Shown here piece by piece: positions 44,740-52,740 of a stretch of 64,000 bases of DNA. The notes beneath the pieces were generated by a model. It saw only the letters and a program-made list of their open reading frames with translations, ran no database searches and was not told where the DNA came from. The stretch covers positions 310,001-374,000 of the forward strand of contig NZ_JSFK01000002.1 in the NCBI RefSeq assembly GCF_000783395.1, written 5' to 3'. How positions within the stretch are numbered: the stretch's first letter is position 1; each line of letters starts with the position of its first letter. The position numbers were made by a program, and so were the translations under genes. Source of the stretch: Pseudomonas chlororaphis. Lineage in GTDB: Bacteria > Pseudomonadota > Gammaproteobacteria > Pseudomonadales > Pseudomonadaceae.

Positions 44740-45747
44740 TTAATGAATTTTGCTGCCCAGGGTCACCACGCCGTCCGCTTTCTCGCGGCCCAGCCAACTG
44801 GTCCAACCGAGGCGACAGGCGTTCTGCTCACCGATGCGCAGTTCGCGGATTTCTTCCTGGCGCAACACCAGGCGGATGTCGTAATCGAGCGGGTCACGCA
44901 GGGTGAACCGCACCAGCGCGCAGAGCGGCTGGTAACCGAAACCGATCGGCAGGAATTCATGGAATCGCTGCCAGTCGAGTTCGGTGATGTGAATGCGGAA
45001 TTTGCCGCTGCGGTCGCGCACGTGTTCGCCGAGCACGAGGTCTTCACCGAGCAGGCTGTTGGCGCGGCCCAAACGATTGCGCTGCTCTTCGAGAATTTCT
45101 ACGCGGCGCTCGATGCACTGCTCGATGACCAGGTCTTCGTGCTTGAAGTAGTAACGCAGCACGGCTTCGATCAGCGCCGCCGAGTGCGCGCGCAAGCTGA
45201 GCAGACCGAGGTACGGCAGCAGGCGTTTCCAGTTGAGTTCCTTGGCCTTGCGGATCTCTTCGCCACCGAGGCCGATCAGGGCGAACAGCTGCGACGAGAA
45301 CGGGTCAATCGCGCCACTCTGGAAGCTTGCGCGGTAGCGGTACTTGCGCCAGATCGGCAGCATCAGCCGTTGCAGGCGATGGTGGAACAGGTCGAGGAAG
45401 TTGCGTGTCGGGTTGCCGTCTTCGCTGTCGCCTAACGCCTGTTCGCCGTAGAACGCCGGCAATGGCGAACCCGAGCCGACCAGGCCGATCAGGTTGAAAC
45501 GCATGCGCGCGCGCATCTGCCCGTGCTCTTCGAAAAACTCGACGCGATCGACGTCGCTGCGCGGAAAGCCCAGGCTCGGGTTGGCCTGGAACTCCACGTG
45601 GTCGTACAGATCGTCTTCGCTCAGGTGCGGGTGTGCCTCGCGCAGCCGGTCGATCACCAGCAGCACGGCCTGAAACAGCGAGTACTCGCGTATTACCTTG
45701 GTCAGCCCGCTTAAAGCAGGGGCTGCAGGCCCATACGTGGTGTCCAT
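44740..45747 (-). CDS. tssG: T6SS baseplate protein TssG
   Basis: This 335-residue protein begins MDTTYGPAAPALSGLTKVIR and contains the TssG pattern EFQANPSLGFPRSDVDRVE and RFNLIGLVGSGSPLPAFYGE. It forms the wedge with TssF and TssE. The start overlaps tssF by 37 bases; a later start is possible but would drop conserved N-terminal residues. Confidence 0.95.
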   Translation of the reverse strand: MDTTYGPAAPALSGLTKVIREYSLFQAVLLVIDRLREAHPHLSEDDLYDHVEFQANPSLGFPRSDVDRVEFFEEHGQMRARMRFNLIGLVGSGSPLPAFYGEQALGDSEDGNPTRNFLDLFHHRLQRLMLPIWRKYRYRASFQSGAIDPFSSQLFALIGLGGEEIRKAKELNWKRLLPYLGLLSLRAHSAALIEAVLRYYFKHEDLVIEQCIERRVEILEEQRNRLGRANSLLGEDLVLGEHVRDRSGKFRIHITELDWQRFHEFLPIGFGYQPLCALVRFTLRDPLDYDIRLVLRQEEIRELRIGEQNACRLGWTSWLGREKADGVVTLGSKIH

Positions 45748-47498
45748 TGGTACACCTCTCCCTGTGTGCTTTTTACGCGCAGCTCATGGAATGAGTTGAG
45801 ACTGGCGTAAAGCGCGAAAAACTCGTTAAGAACCGAAGCGAAAACGAACAGGTCGCCTTCGCCGATGTACCCTTCCGGGTCGATGGTCAGCTCGGTGCGC
45901 AAACCACGCACCGGCAGCCCACGGTGCAAGCGGTCAACGTGGTGATGCTTGATGTGCTTGAGGCCGCCGAGCAGGCGTTTGCTGACCTTCTCCGCGTGCT
46001 GGTCGTAGTAACGCGGCAGGTCGTAGGTTTCAAGAATCACCTTCAACGCATTGACGTCGGCCAGCGACAGATAGTTAAGCGACATGTTGCTGATCAGCTT
46101 CCAGAGGAAGTCACGGTTCAGCGGTGGCGCGAAGCTCGACGTGGCCGGGGTGATGTTGCGGAAACTCAAGAACTCGGGCGTCTCTTCGCAGGCCATGCAG
46201 ATGTCGCCAAGCTTGAGCTTGCGTGGCAGGTTCTGGTTGGTGCAGATCAGCTCGATCGACAGGGTTTCATGGGCTTCGGTGTGGCGGATGCCGAAGCTCA
46301 GGTAAGTGTCGAGGCCGTCGTGCAGCAAGGACGAACGCTGGCGAATGCTGTAATGCGGACGGCTGTTGGGCACGTCGAAACTCGGGTCGTGCTCGAAGGA
46401 TTCGAACGGCACGTACTCCTGATAACCGAGGCCGCCTGGCTTCCAGCCGGTCACGGTTTCCACCGAGAACACGCCGCAGTTTTCCAGATCGTATTCTGCC
46501 GGCAGCAACAGGTACTCGTCCTGCTTGCCGTCGAGGCGAATCGGCAAAGCATCGTGGGCGAACAGGTTGGCAATCGGCGTGCAGAACAGCTTCACGTTAT
46601 CCAGCGTCGGCCGCATGCGCATGATACCGCTCTTGCGAATATCGAAGCGCAACTCCAGGCCGCGCATCTGCTTGAGGGTGTCTTCCGGCAGCGCGTTGAT
46701 GATGTCCAGACCATTGACGTCGACGAACAGGAATTTGTCCTGAAAGGCGAAGTATTCCTGCAGGTAGCGATAGCCGCGGAAGGTGTTCAGCGGATACGGG
46801 ATCAACGCTTCTTCTTCGGCAAAGCCCACCGGTTTGACCCGATCACCGGGAATCTTGAACGCCATCGGTTTGCCGCTGACGCCATCAATCGGTTTGCCGG
46901 CGCCGTCGAGCGGGATCAGCTCGATGCCTTCGAGGTTGCGCAGCAGGCTCAGATACAGCATCTGGCTGATGTAGCGTTCACCGGCAAAGTGCAAACGCAG
47001 TTTGCTCAACTCCAGCTCACCGAGGTGGCCGTCGGCACTCATTTCCAGACGCAGGCTGAGCAGCGAGCCGTCACCCTTCACCGAGTAATTCAGCGCAGCC
47101 AGATCCAGCGGCAACACGTCGGTCGGGTAGCAGGTGCGGAAGCGGCAACGCACGTCTTCGATCGGTTTGCTTTCAATCGGCGTATCACGCTCGACACGCA
47201 ACGCCGGCCCGGATCGCTTGAGAGGATCGAACTGCAAAATGCTGAACGCCGGCAGCGGACGCATGTAGTTCGGCCACAGCAATTGCATCAGCGAATGGCT
47301 GAGCTCCGGCAGCTCGTCATCGAGCTTCTGGCGCAGACGCCCAGTCAGAAACGCAAAGCCTTCGAGCAACCGCTCCACGTCCGGATCCCGCCCGGCCTGG
47401 CCCAGATACGGCGCCAACGCCGGACTACGCTCGGCGAAACGGCGACCGAGTTGGCGCAGTGCGGTGAGTTCGCTTTGGTAGTAGTGGTTAAAGGACAC
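45711..47498 (-). CDS. tssF: T6SS baseplate protein TssF
   Basis: This 595-residue protein starts MSFNHYYQSELTALRQLGRR, the conserved TssF N-terminus, and continues FAERSPALAPYLGQAGRDPD with the expected PYLGQ-type motif. Two copies join TssG and TssE in the baseplate wedge. It is separated from tssE by the accessory effector-type block rather than being adjacent to it. Confidence 0.96.
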   Translation of the reverse strand: MSFNHYYQSELTALRQLGRRFAERSPALAPYLGQAGRDPDVERLLEGFAFLTGRLRQKLDDELPELSHSLMQLLWPNYMRPLPAFSILQFDPLKRSGPALRVERDTPIESKPIEDVRCRFRTCYPTDVLPLDLAALNYSVKGDGSLLSLRLEMSADGHLGELELSKLRLHFAGERYISQMLYLSLLRNLEGIELIPLDGAGKPIDGVSGKPMAFKIPGDRVKPVGFAEEEALIPYPLNTFRGYRYLQEYFAFQDKFLFVDVNGLDIINALPEDTLKQMRGLELRFDIRKSGIMRMRPTLDNVKLFCTPIANLFAHDALPIRLDGKQDEYLLLPAEYDLENCGVFSVETVTGWKPGGLGYQEYVPFESFEHDPSFDVPNSRPHYSIRQRSSLLHDGLDTYLSFGIRHTEAHETLSIELICTNQNLPRKLKLGDICMACEETPEFLSFRNITPATSSFAPPLNRDFLWKLISNMSLNYLSLADVNALKVILETYDLPRYYDQHAEKVSKRLLGGLKHIKHHHVDRLHRGLPVRGLRTELTIDPEGYIGEGDLFVFASVLNEFFALYASLNSFHELRVKSTQGEVYQWTPRMGLQPLL

Positions 47499-47525
47499 GG
47501 GGTACCTGCCTGGTAGTGGAACTCA

Positions 47526-47969
47526 TCAAAAAAATATCCTGTAGAGCGCGACCGTTACGCCGGCGCAGAAATAACCGGCGATTAGCACGTACGGTATAAG
47601 CATGATCCAGGCGAAGGACATGTAAGCATCCGAAAACGGCCCGGCGATCAGACTGCACAGGCCATAAATCACCCATGGCACGCCGTAAAAAAGCACGATT
47701 TTCAAAGGTGCCATCCAAACCATCCGCACTGCTTGTTGCTCGGTTCGACGCTTGGCGCCACGCGACATCCACAGCGAAAACCCCAACAGCCCGGGAATGC
47801 CCCACCACAACGGGTACTGCCAATTGGTCTGGGCTGAGTCGTGCGTCGAATAAGCGCCAGTCCACAGGTCATAGGAAGAAATCGCCAGCACTGCCAACGT
47901 TGGCCACCACAAGGCCCCCATGAAAAAACCCAATTGCGCGCGACTGAGCACGTTCTGTGGCGCCGTCAT
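47526..47969 (-). CDS. Four-helix membrane protein in the T6SS accessory block
   Basis: This 147-residue protein has four predicted membrane segments (about 13-33, 52-70, 87-108 and 118-146) and short loops. The ATG overlaps the preceding stop by four bases. No family is recognised. It closes the block of small proteins 27 bases before tssF. An inner-membrane immunity component is the best guess from context. Confidence 0.65.
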   Translation of the reverse strand: MTAPQNVLSRAQLGFFMGALWWPTLAVLAISSYDLWTGAYSTHDSAQTNWQYPLWWGIPGLLGFSLWMSRGAKRRTEQQAVRMVWMAPLKIVLFYGVPWVIYGLCSLIAGPFSDAYMSFAWIMLIPYVLIAGYFCAGVTVALYRIFF

Positions 47970-48187
47970 GCTGGAGGCAACGAGGCGTAGTAACCGCCGC
48001 TAATTTCGATGGCAACCAGCGAAATCAGGACCATGAACATCAACGCCCGATGCAGCCATGACTGACGCAGGCGCTTGCTGATCGCCGTGACAATCAGCAG
48101 AAAACTCAAGATCGCGATGCCGCCGAACAGATCGCTGTCGGCGATGAAGGCCAGGTACACGCGCATCTCGTCAGACACGGCAATCAT
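47966..48187 (-). CDS. Two-helix small membrane protein
   Basis: The ATG at 48187 overlaps the lipoprotein stop by four bases and gives 73 residues. Two hydrophobic segments (about 19-36 and 48-64) are separated by a basic loop (SKRLRQSWLHR), consistent with an inner-membrane hairpin. No family is recognised. Confidence 0.6.
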   Translation of the reverse strand: MIAVSDEMRVYLAFIADSDLFGGIAILSFLLIVTAISKRLRQSWLHRALMFMVLISLVAIEISGGYYASLPPA

Positions 48188-48579
48188 GGGCAAAACACTC
48201 CGTCCTTGAGGGTCCAGCTGCGCTGCAAGCCATCGCTCTCACGTTTGACGGAGTGCAAGGCCTGGCGCATTTCATCGGCAGTGACCAGACGCGTGCGTTC
48301 AGGCCCTTTGATGCTGAGCGAATAGCGGCAGCTGACTTGCCCATCGACGTCTTCACCGTACGACCGGTAGCTGGCCACGCTGACGCGCTCGCCCGGTGCA
48401 ACCATTTGCGGCTCGATCGGCGGCAGCCAGTTGGTCGAATTCTGTGATTGCACTTGCAGCGGTACGCCGCAGCTGTTGACCAGATAAATGTCGTTCATAT
48501 AAACCAGCTGCGTCGTGCAGCCCGTCAACAACAGGCCGGCCAGGGCCGCCAGCGACATCATGCAAGCGAGAAACTTCAT
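48184..48579 (-). CDS. Small lipoprotein in the T6SS accessory block
   Basis: This 131-residue protein has a lipoprotein signal with lipobox LLLTGC (Cys21). The mature part has three further cysteines (NSCGVPL, VSCRYSL, GVFCP) and a beta-rich look. The following Thr-Thr residues favour outer-membrane sorting. It is coupled by ATGA overlaps on both sides. Lipoproteins are common as immunity proteins of peptidoglycan- or membrane-attacking effectors; here this is inference. Confidence 0.68.
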   Translation of the reverse strand: MKFLACMMSLAALAGLLLTGCTTQLVYMNDIYLVNSCGVPLQVQSQNSTNWLPPIEPQMVAPGERVSVASYRSYGEDVDGQVSCRYSLSIKGPERTRLVTADEMRQALHSVKRESDGLQRSWTLKDGVFCP

Positions 48580-48959
48580 TGGACGAGCCCTCCTTTGCTC
48601 GGGGTAATCGGCACGTACGAATCGATGAAGAGGTATTCGCTGTCCGCACCGCCGACACGATTCATCGTCAACGGCTTGCCGTCAGGGGTAGCGAAGCGCG
48701 TCCAGCCTTCGGTGACCAGACTGCCGCCCTCTGCACGCACCTGAACGAAATAGTCCGGCGGTGTCGAGCGGGTGATCTCGATGAAGTAGCCACCGTCCTC
48801 CGCACCGCGCCATACCGCATCGGGGTACGCGGGCAACACCGGCTTCGCATTATCACGACTCGACCCGACCCAGAACATCACGGCGGCGATGACGGCCAAC
48901 GCACCGATCAGGCTCAGCAGATGATTGAGCCATTTCCATACCCGCAGCCACGCGATCAT
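48576..48959 (-). CDS. Small single-helix membrane/exported protein
   Basis: The ATG at 48959 overlaps the upstream stop (ATGA) and gives 127 residues; an ATG four codons earlier is also possible. One hydrophobic segment (about 12-33, LLSLIGALAVIAAVMFWVG) acts as anchor, and a periplasmic domain of about 90 residues follows. No family is recognised. Confidence 0.62.
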   Translation of the reverse strand: MIAWLRVWKWLNHLLSLIGALAVIAAVMFWVGSSRDNAKPVLPAYPDAVWRGAEDGGYFIEITRSTPPDYFVQVRAEGGSLVTEGWTRFATPDGKPLTMNRVGGADSEYLFIDSYVPITPSKGGLVQ

Positions 48960-49306
48960 GGTGTGCACCATGTGCGCACGTCGCGCTTGTCGAAGCCCGC
49001 ACACTGATTGTTTTTGGCGATCAGGCGGTAAGCGGTTTCAGGGGTGTGGGTGAAGGAGTAGTAATTTACCCGATCCTCACCGTAGAGCCAGTAAGACGAG
49101 GAACCTTGGTTGATTTCGTAAGGTTCAAAGGTCCAGATCGACGACTGCGCCGGGATGAAGTTGCTCCGCTCCATCAGCAACATCACGGCGTTGGAAACCA
49201 ACGGAGTGGCAAACATCGCCAGCGCCAATAGCAGCGCCGTCAGCCCGAGAAAAAGTCGGCGCTTGGCGAAGGCGAGCAACATGTTCAAACGGGTCATCAG
49301 GCGCAT
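48956..49306 (-). CDS. Small membrane-anchored protein
   Basis: This 116-residue protein has one long hydrophobic segment (about 15-45) and a periplasmic tail with cysteines (NNQCAGFDKRDVRTWC). Its segment SSYWLYGEDRVNYYSF has a weak likeness to a stretch of the lipoprotein two genes downstream (SYRSYGEDVDGQVSC), which is not enough to claim homology. Overlaps the upstream gene by ten bases. Confidence 0.6.
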   Translation of the reverse strand: MRLMTRLNMLLAFAKRRLFLGLTALLLALAMFATPLVSNAVMLLMERSNFIPAQSSIWTFEPYEINQGSSSYWLYGEDRVNYYSFTHTPETAYRLIAKNNQCAGFDKRDVRTWCTP

Positions 49307-49872
49307 TGCTGTACCCCGCCGTCGTCGTGACCTTGAGTGTCGCGATACAACACGGCCGAATCATTGGCCTTTGTGGCATCCGCGTAAATCCCCAGCGCCA
49401 GCAAAACGGTGCATACGCACACGCCGATCAACGCCGTGATCAGCAGCAGAAGCGGCGTTGCCCGACGGCTGTGGATCGCTGGCGATTTCACCTGCGCCTG
49501 CCCGCGCAAGCGCGCGTAGGCCTTGCCGATGGCACCGGTCAGCAAAATGGCGGCAATCGTCAGGCCACCCGTGAGTGCGCAATACGCGAGGCCGCGGACG
49601 GGATACTGCGGCAGCATGTAAAACAAAATCGCCAGCATCATGAAAATCACCAGGCCAAACTGGAGGGCCTGGCGCCGGATGAAGACCAGAATCAAATTCA
49701 CAGCAACGAAAAAGTAGAAAATCAGGTACATCGCCATGCCAATGGCGACGCCGCGCGAAGTCAGCCCGCCGACCAGCTGTTTGTAGGCAGCCACGGCATA
49801 GCCGTTCATGAGGATATAAATCACGCAGGCCAACGCATGCACGGCCGGACCGATGACTCGACGGCTATTCAT
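49297..49872 (-). CDS. Five-helix membrane protein, paralog of the next upstream gene
   Basis: The ATG at 49872 gives 191 residues with about five hydrophobic segments. The first four align with the upstream gene product: AYKQLVGGLTSRGVAIGMAMY matches AYKAFNGGFTARGVGIGIAHY and LTGGLTIAAILLT matches AQGGVTLLAILLT. The fifth helix and a polar tail are extra. Tandem paralogs inside an effector-linked block are typical of immunity arrays. Confidence 0.7.
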   Translation of the reverse strand: MNSRRVIGPAVHALACVIYILMNGYAVAAYKQLVGGLTSRGVAIGMAMYLIFYFFVAVNLILVFIRRQALQFGLVIFMMLAILFYMLPQYPVRGLAYCALTGGLTIAAILLTGAIGKAYARLRGQAQVKSPAIHSRRATPLLLLITALIGVCVCTVLLALGIYADATKANDSAVLYRDTQGHDDGGVQQCA

Positions 49873-49947
49873 GCGCAACCCCGGCCATGGCTTTATCGGC
49901 ACGCAGAATCTGCGTTTGCTGAAGGTGTGCGAGGCGACCGGATCGGG

Positions 49948-50373
49948 TCATGCCACCCCCTGCTGCACAGGACCGGCAGGCAACGTGCGCCGCGTCAGCA
50001 AGCGGTTTTGCCAACGCAGTTCAATGACCTGCGTGAGCAAAATCGCCAGCAACGTGACGCCACCTTGGGCCACGGTGTAGAACAGCGCACGCAACGGGTT
50101 GTGGGGCACCATCATGAACAAAATCCAGGTAACCATCAGCGCGAGCAAACCGAGCTTGGCCCACAGGCTGGGGAGAACGGCGGCCAATACATTCACCCCG
50201 AAAAAAATATAAATGAACGTGTAATGCGCGATACCGATGCCCACGCCACGCGCGGTAAAGCCGCCATTGAAGGCTTTATAGGCATCGACCACAGCGTCGT
50301 TCAGGAACGTGTACGCAACACATCCTGCGACGTGGAAAACCAGGCACATTGCAACGCGAACGTAGGTGTTCAT
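49948..50373 (-). CDS. Four-helix membrane protein, paralog of its neighbour
   Basis: The ATG at 50373 gives 141 residues (MNTYVRVAMCLVFHVAGCVA). Four hydrophobic segments with the shared core YKxxxGGxTxRGVxIGxAxY mark it as the sister of the 49297-49872 product. The long upstream extension of the frame is rejected because it overlaps the neighbouring gene in a different frame. A 75-base gap to the paralog has no visible feature. Confidence 0.68.
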   Translation of the reverse strand: MNTYVRVAMCLVFHVAGCVAYTFLNDAVVDAYKAFNGGFTARGVGIGIAHYTFIYIFFGVNVLAAVLPSLWAKLGLLALMVTWILFMMVPHNPLRALFYTVAQGGVTLLAILLTQVIELRWQNRLLTRRTLPAGPVQQGVA

Positions 50374-50422
50374 GCTGGTTTCATATCCCCGCCCCAAGTG
50401 CCCCTGCATAACTGAGATCTGA

Positions 50423-50809
50423 CTATCGGCATTCTGGAATAATCCAGCCGTCATAACCTGATACGGTCGGATAAATTGCGCGACCACCCACCCATCGAGA
50501 TTGCTCGTCCGTCGTAAACTCATTCTTCCAAAGTAACCATTCCGACGACCGCAAAAGTTTCCCATCTTTACCGTAAACCCTGAAGAAGGCTTCGCTTGTG
50601 AAGATCTTTGCGATTGCACCCGGGGTGCCCAACTTCGAATACTGGGGAATATATGAATTGATATAACAAGTCCCTGCTTCATTCCATGTCGTGGAATAAA
50701 GAGTCGCCAGAGCGGCAGCTTCAGTTTTCAGATATAGCCACGCAGCTATAGCTCCCCCAAACAATGCAAGCAGTACCCATAGCGACAATGATTTCTTACT
50801 CACAATCAC
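50423..50809 (-). CDS. Small membrane-anchored protein next to the DUF6402-like gene
   Basis: This 128-residue protein has a single N-terminal anchor (about 8-26, SLWVLLALFGGAIAAWLYL) and a periplasmic domain of about 95 residues with cysteines (AGTCYINSYIP and PECR at the C-terminus). It overlaps the stop of the DUF6402-like gene by four bases and is AT-rich like it. The direct coupling makes it the first candidate for its immunity partner. Confidence 0.66.
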   Translation of the reverse strand: MIVSKKSLSLWVLLALFGGAIAAWLYLKTEAAALATLYSTTWNEAGTCYINSYIPQYSKLGTPGAIAKIFTSEAFFRVYGKDGKLLRSSEWLLWKNEFTTDEQSRWVGGRAIYPTVSGYDGWIIPECR

Positions 50810-51780
50810 TTTGACCCCGAGCGAAATTTGTACTCTTCAAAATCAAGAGGCCCCAGATGCACAATAAAAGACGTCTCATACAACTTAACCGTTGTATAGC
50901 TGATCATGTCCCCGCCCTTTTTATATATCCTGCGGAACTCATTGAAGTGATCATTGGTAATCCGGCAATAATCAACACCTTCGCTTTTTATCACCGCGGG
51001 TTTTCCTACAAAGTAATCGTAGGCGTTTGGACGCAGGACACCCTCATCAGCCCAATAACCTAACAACTGATCACCGTCATCATTCAGAAAGTCGTAGGTA
51101 TCTCTTCCATAAAAACCTAACTCCATGATTTCAATCGCTTGAAATCCATTGTCATCAACAATCGTTCTGAACCTGGTGGCGGCCACCTTTACCAAGAAAT
51201 TCCCAAACGCACCGTAGACGTCATCCAATGCATCGAGTGCTTTTTCTTGAGTCGTGGAACCGACACGAATCAAATTGAATTGGGACAGTTCCTCTAGCTC
51301 TATCGCTGTTTTTTTACCAAAGTCGCAAAACTCATCCTTTAGCTTTCCAGCGTTCACATCCAGCAGCCCAAGGCGTTCAAGCCGCGTCATCATGACAACC
51401 AAACCATTCGATAGTTGATCAAGCAGTCCTTTGGACTTCCCAATACTGCTATTAAATTCAGTCGACGCCGCCAATTCACTCAAAAACTGTTCGACTTTTG
51501 GTTTTACGCGATCCGATGCCGTGAACAACCAATCAAACGGAATATCCGTTATGAGATGTTTTTTATCGAGCGTACTGGCAGGTAATTTACCTTGCTTGTG
51601 TTTCTGAGACAGCTCAAACGCCTCACCATCAAACCATTGGCGCATTACACGCGCCGCAACTTTCCATCCCAGTCTGTCCATGACATCAGGAATAGATGAT
51701 ATCGGGAAAGTTCTGGCCGAAACCTTCTTGCCCTCTTTGTCTTTGGCTTGAGTCAACAGTTCTGACGAAGGGCTTGTCAT
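50806..51780 (-). CDS. DUF6402-like protein, T6SS cargo candidate
   Basis: The ATG at 51780 gives 324 residues without signal peptide or membrane segment. The sequence follows the DUF6402 pattern as I remember it: SIPDVMDRLGWKVAARVMRQWFDG near the N-terminus, then ELGFYGRDTYDFLNDDGDQLLGYW and FNEFRRIYKKGGDMISYTTV. The biochemical activity of this family is unknown to me. It sits seven bases after a PAAR gene inside the T6SS operon and has lower GC than the structural genes, so it is probably an acquired effector. Confidence 0.65.
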   Translation of the reverse strand: MTSPSSELLTQAKDKEGKKVSARTFPISSIPDVMDRLGWKVAARVMRQWFDGEAFELSQKHKQGKLPASTLDKKHLITDIPFDWLFTASDRVKPKVEQFLSELAASTEFNSSIGKSKGLLDQLSNGLVVMMTRLERLGLLDVNAGKLKDEFCDFGKKTAIELEELSQFNLIRVGSTTQEKALDALDDVYGAFGNFLVKVAATRFRTIVDDNGFQAIEIMELGFYGRDTYDFLNDDGDQLLGYWADEGVLRPNAYDYFVGKPAVIKSEGVDYCRITNDHFNEFRRIYKKGGDMISYTTVKLYETSFIVHLGPLDFEEYKFRSGSK

Positions 51781-51787
51781 AAATATC

Positions 51788-52312
51788 TCAGGAAATTGAC
51801 ACGGAAATTTGATCATCGAACAACAGCTCGACACTTTCGGCAATGGCCGAGCCGATTACTGCGGTTTTCCCGGACGCGTCAGTAATGCCTGTTATTTCTT
51901 TTCCTGATTGAGTTCTAAGCGTGTAGGCGCGCCCTACTACAGGCGCGCCAGTTTTAGTGTCTTGCACAACATAGTGCTGGGTGAACGGCCACTGAATTTC
52001 CACCGGCAACGGCGGCACAAACGGCGCCGGCGAATGCGAATTGCCGATAATCACCGTTCCGGAACCCGCCGTAACCTTGTTGCCATGCGTACCTTCAGAA
52101 TCGACGGTGACAGCAGACTTGCCGTTGATTTTTACCGTCGTGGCCAGGCCGCCGACCATCGCACCACCACACGCAGAGGCATCGCCTTCACGGGCGGCCG
52201 CGAGGCCGTCGAAGAACACGTCGCCGGAACCGGCGGCGATCGGGTTGGTACCGTGGCCTGGAAGTGGGCAAGCGGTGGGGTCGGATACGCGTGCTGCGGG
52301 TTTGCCAGACAT
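51788..52312 (-). CDS. PAAR-domain spike-tip protein with C-terminal extension
   Basis: This 174-residue protein has an N-terminal PAAR domain (about 1-95; PAARVSDPTACPLPGHGTNPI, GSGDVFFDGLAAAREGD, HGNKVTAGSGTVIIG). An extension of about 75 residues (VVQDTKTGAPVVGRAYTLRT...GITDASGKTAVIG) resembles a transthyretin/carboxypeptidase-regulatory-like beta-sandwich. PAAR proteins sharpen the VgrG tip and carry effectors. It starts 11 bases after tssE and leads the accessory block. Confidence 0.88.
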   Translation of the reverse strand: MSGKPAARVSDPTACPLPGHGTNPIAAGSGDVFFDGLAAAREGDASACGGAMVGGLATTVKINGKSAVTVDSEGTHGNKVTAGSGTVIIGNSHSPAPFVPPLPVEIQWPFTQHYVVQDTKTGAPVVGRAYTLRTQSGKEITGITDASGKTAVIGSAIAESVELLFDDQISVSIS

Positions 52313-52323
52313 CGGGGATCTCC

Positions 52324-52731
52324 TTAGGTGACCTTCACTTGTCCGCTGCCATCCAGGCGCGCGGAAAAACTGACCTGACGCTTGAACCCTTCAACTTCCA
52401 GCAGGCCTTCGATGCTGAAGGCGAGGCGCAGTTGATCGTGGTCACGCGGCAGGGAAATGACACGCACATTGCTCAGGCGCGGCTCGTAGGCTTCGATGAA
52501 GTTTTCGATGGCCAGACGGGCCTGACTCAGGGAGTCGTGCAGGCTCAGACGCATGTCATTGAGATCGGGCAACCCGTAGTCGGCCAGCGTTTGCACGCTG
52601 CCGGCCCGGGTGCTGAGCATTTTGGCCAGATGGGCAGCCACTGACGCCATGGCACAAGCCTCAAGGCTGTTGCCCTTGCGTAGTTGCGCGTCGCCGTTGA
52701 GGCGTTCGAACAGGCTGCCGTATCCGTCCAT
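52324..52731 (-). CDS. tssE: T6SS baseplate protein TssE (gp25-like)
   Basis: This 135-residue protein contains the gp25-like domain (LADYGLPDLNDM..., RLAIENFIEAYEPRLSNVRV). It initiates sheath polymerisation with the baseplate wedge. It follows tssC by nine bases. In related clusters tssF would come next, whereas here about 4.8 kb of other genes intervene. Confidence 0.95.
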   Translation of the reverse strand: MDGYGSLFERLNGDAQLRKGNSLEACAMASVAAHLAKMLSTRAGSVQTLADYGLPDLNDMRLSLHDSLSQARLAIENFIEAYEPRLSNVRVISLPRDHDQLRLAFSIEGLLEVEGFKRQVSFSARLDGSGQVKVT

Positions 52732-52740
52732 GAGTCGCTC

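Noticed and set aside
42053..44743. An 896-codon open frame on the plus strand
   Set aside because: It is the antisense shadow of clpV; the minus-strand frame has both AAA+ domains intact.
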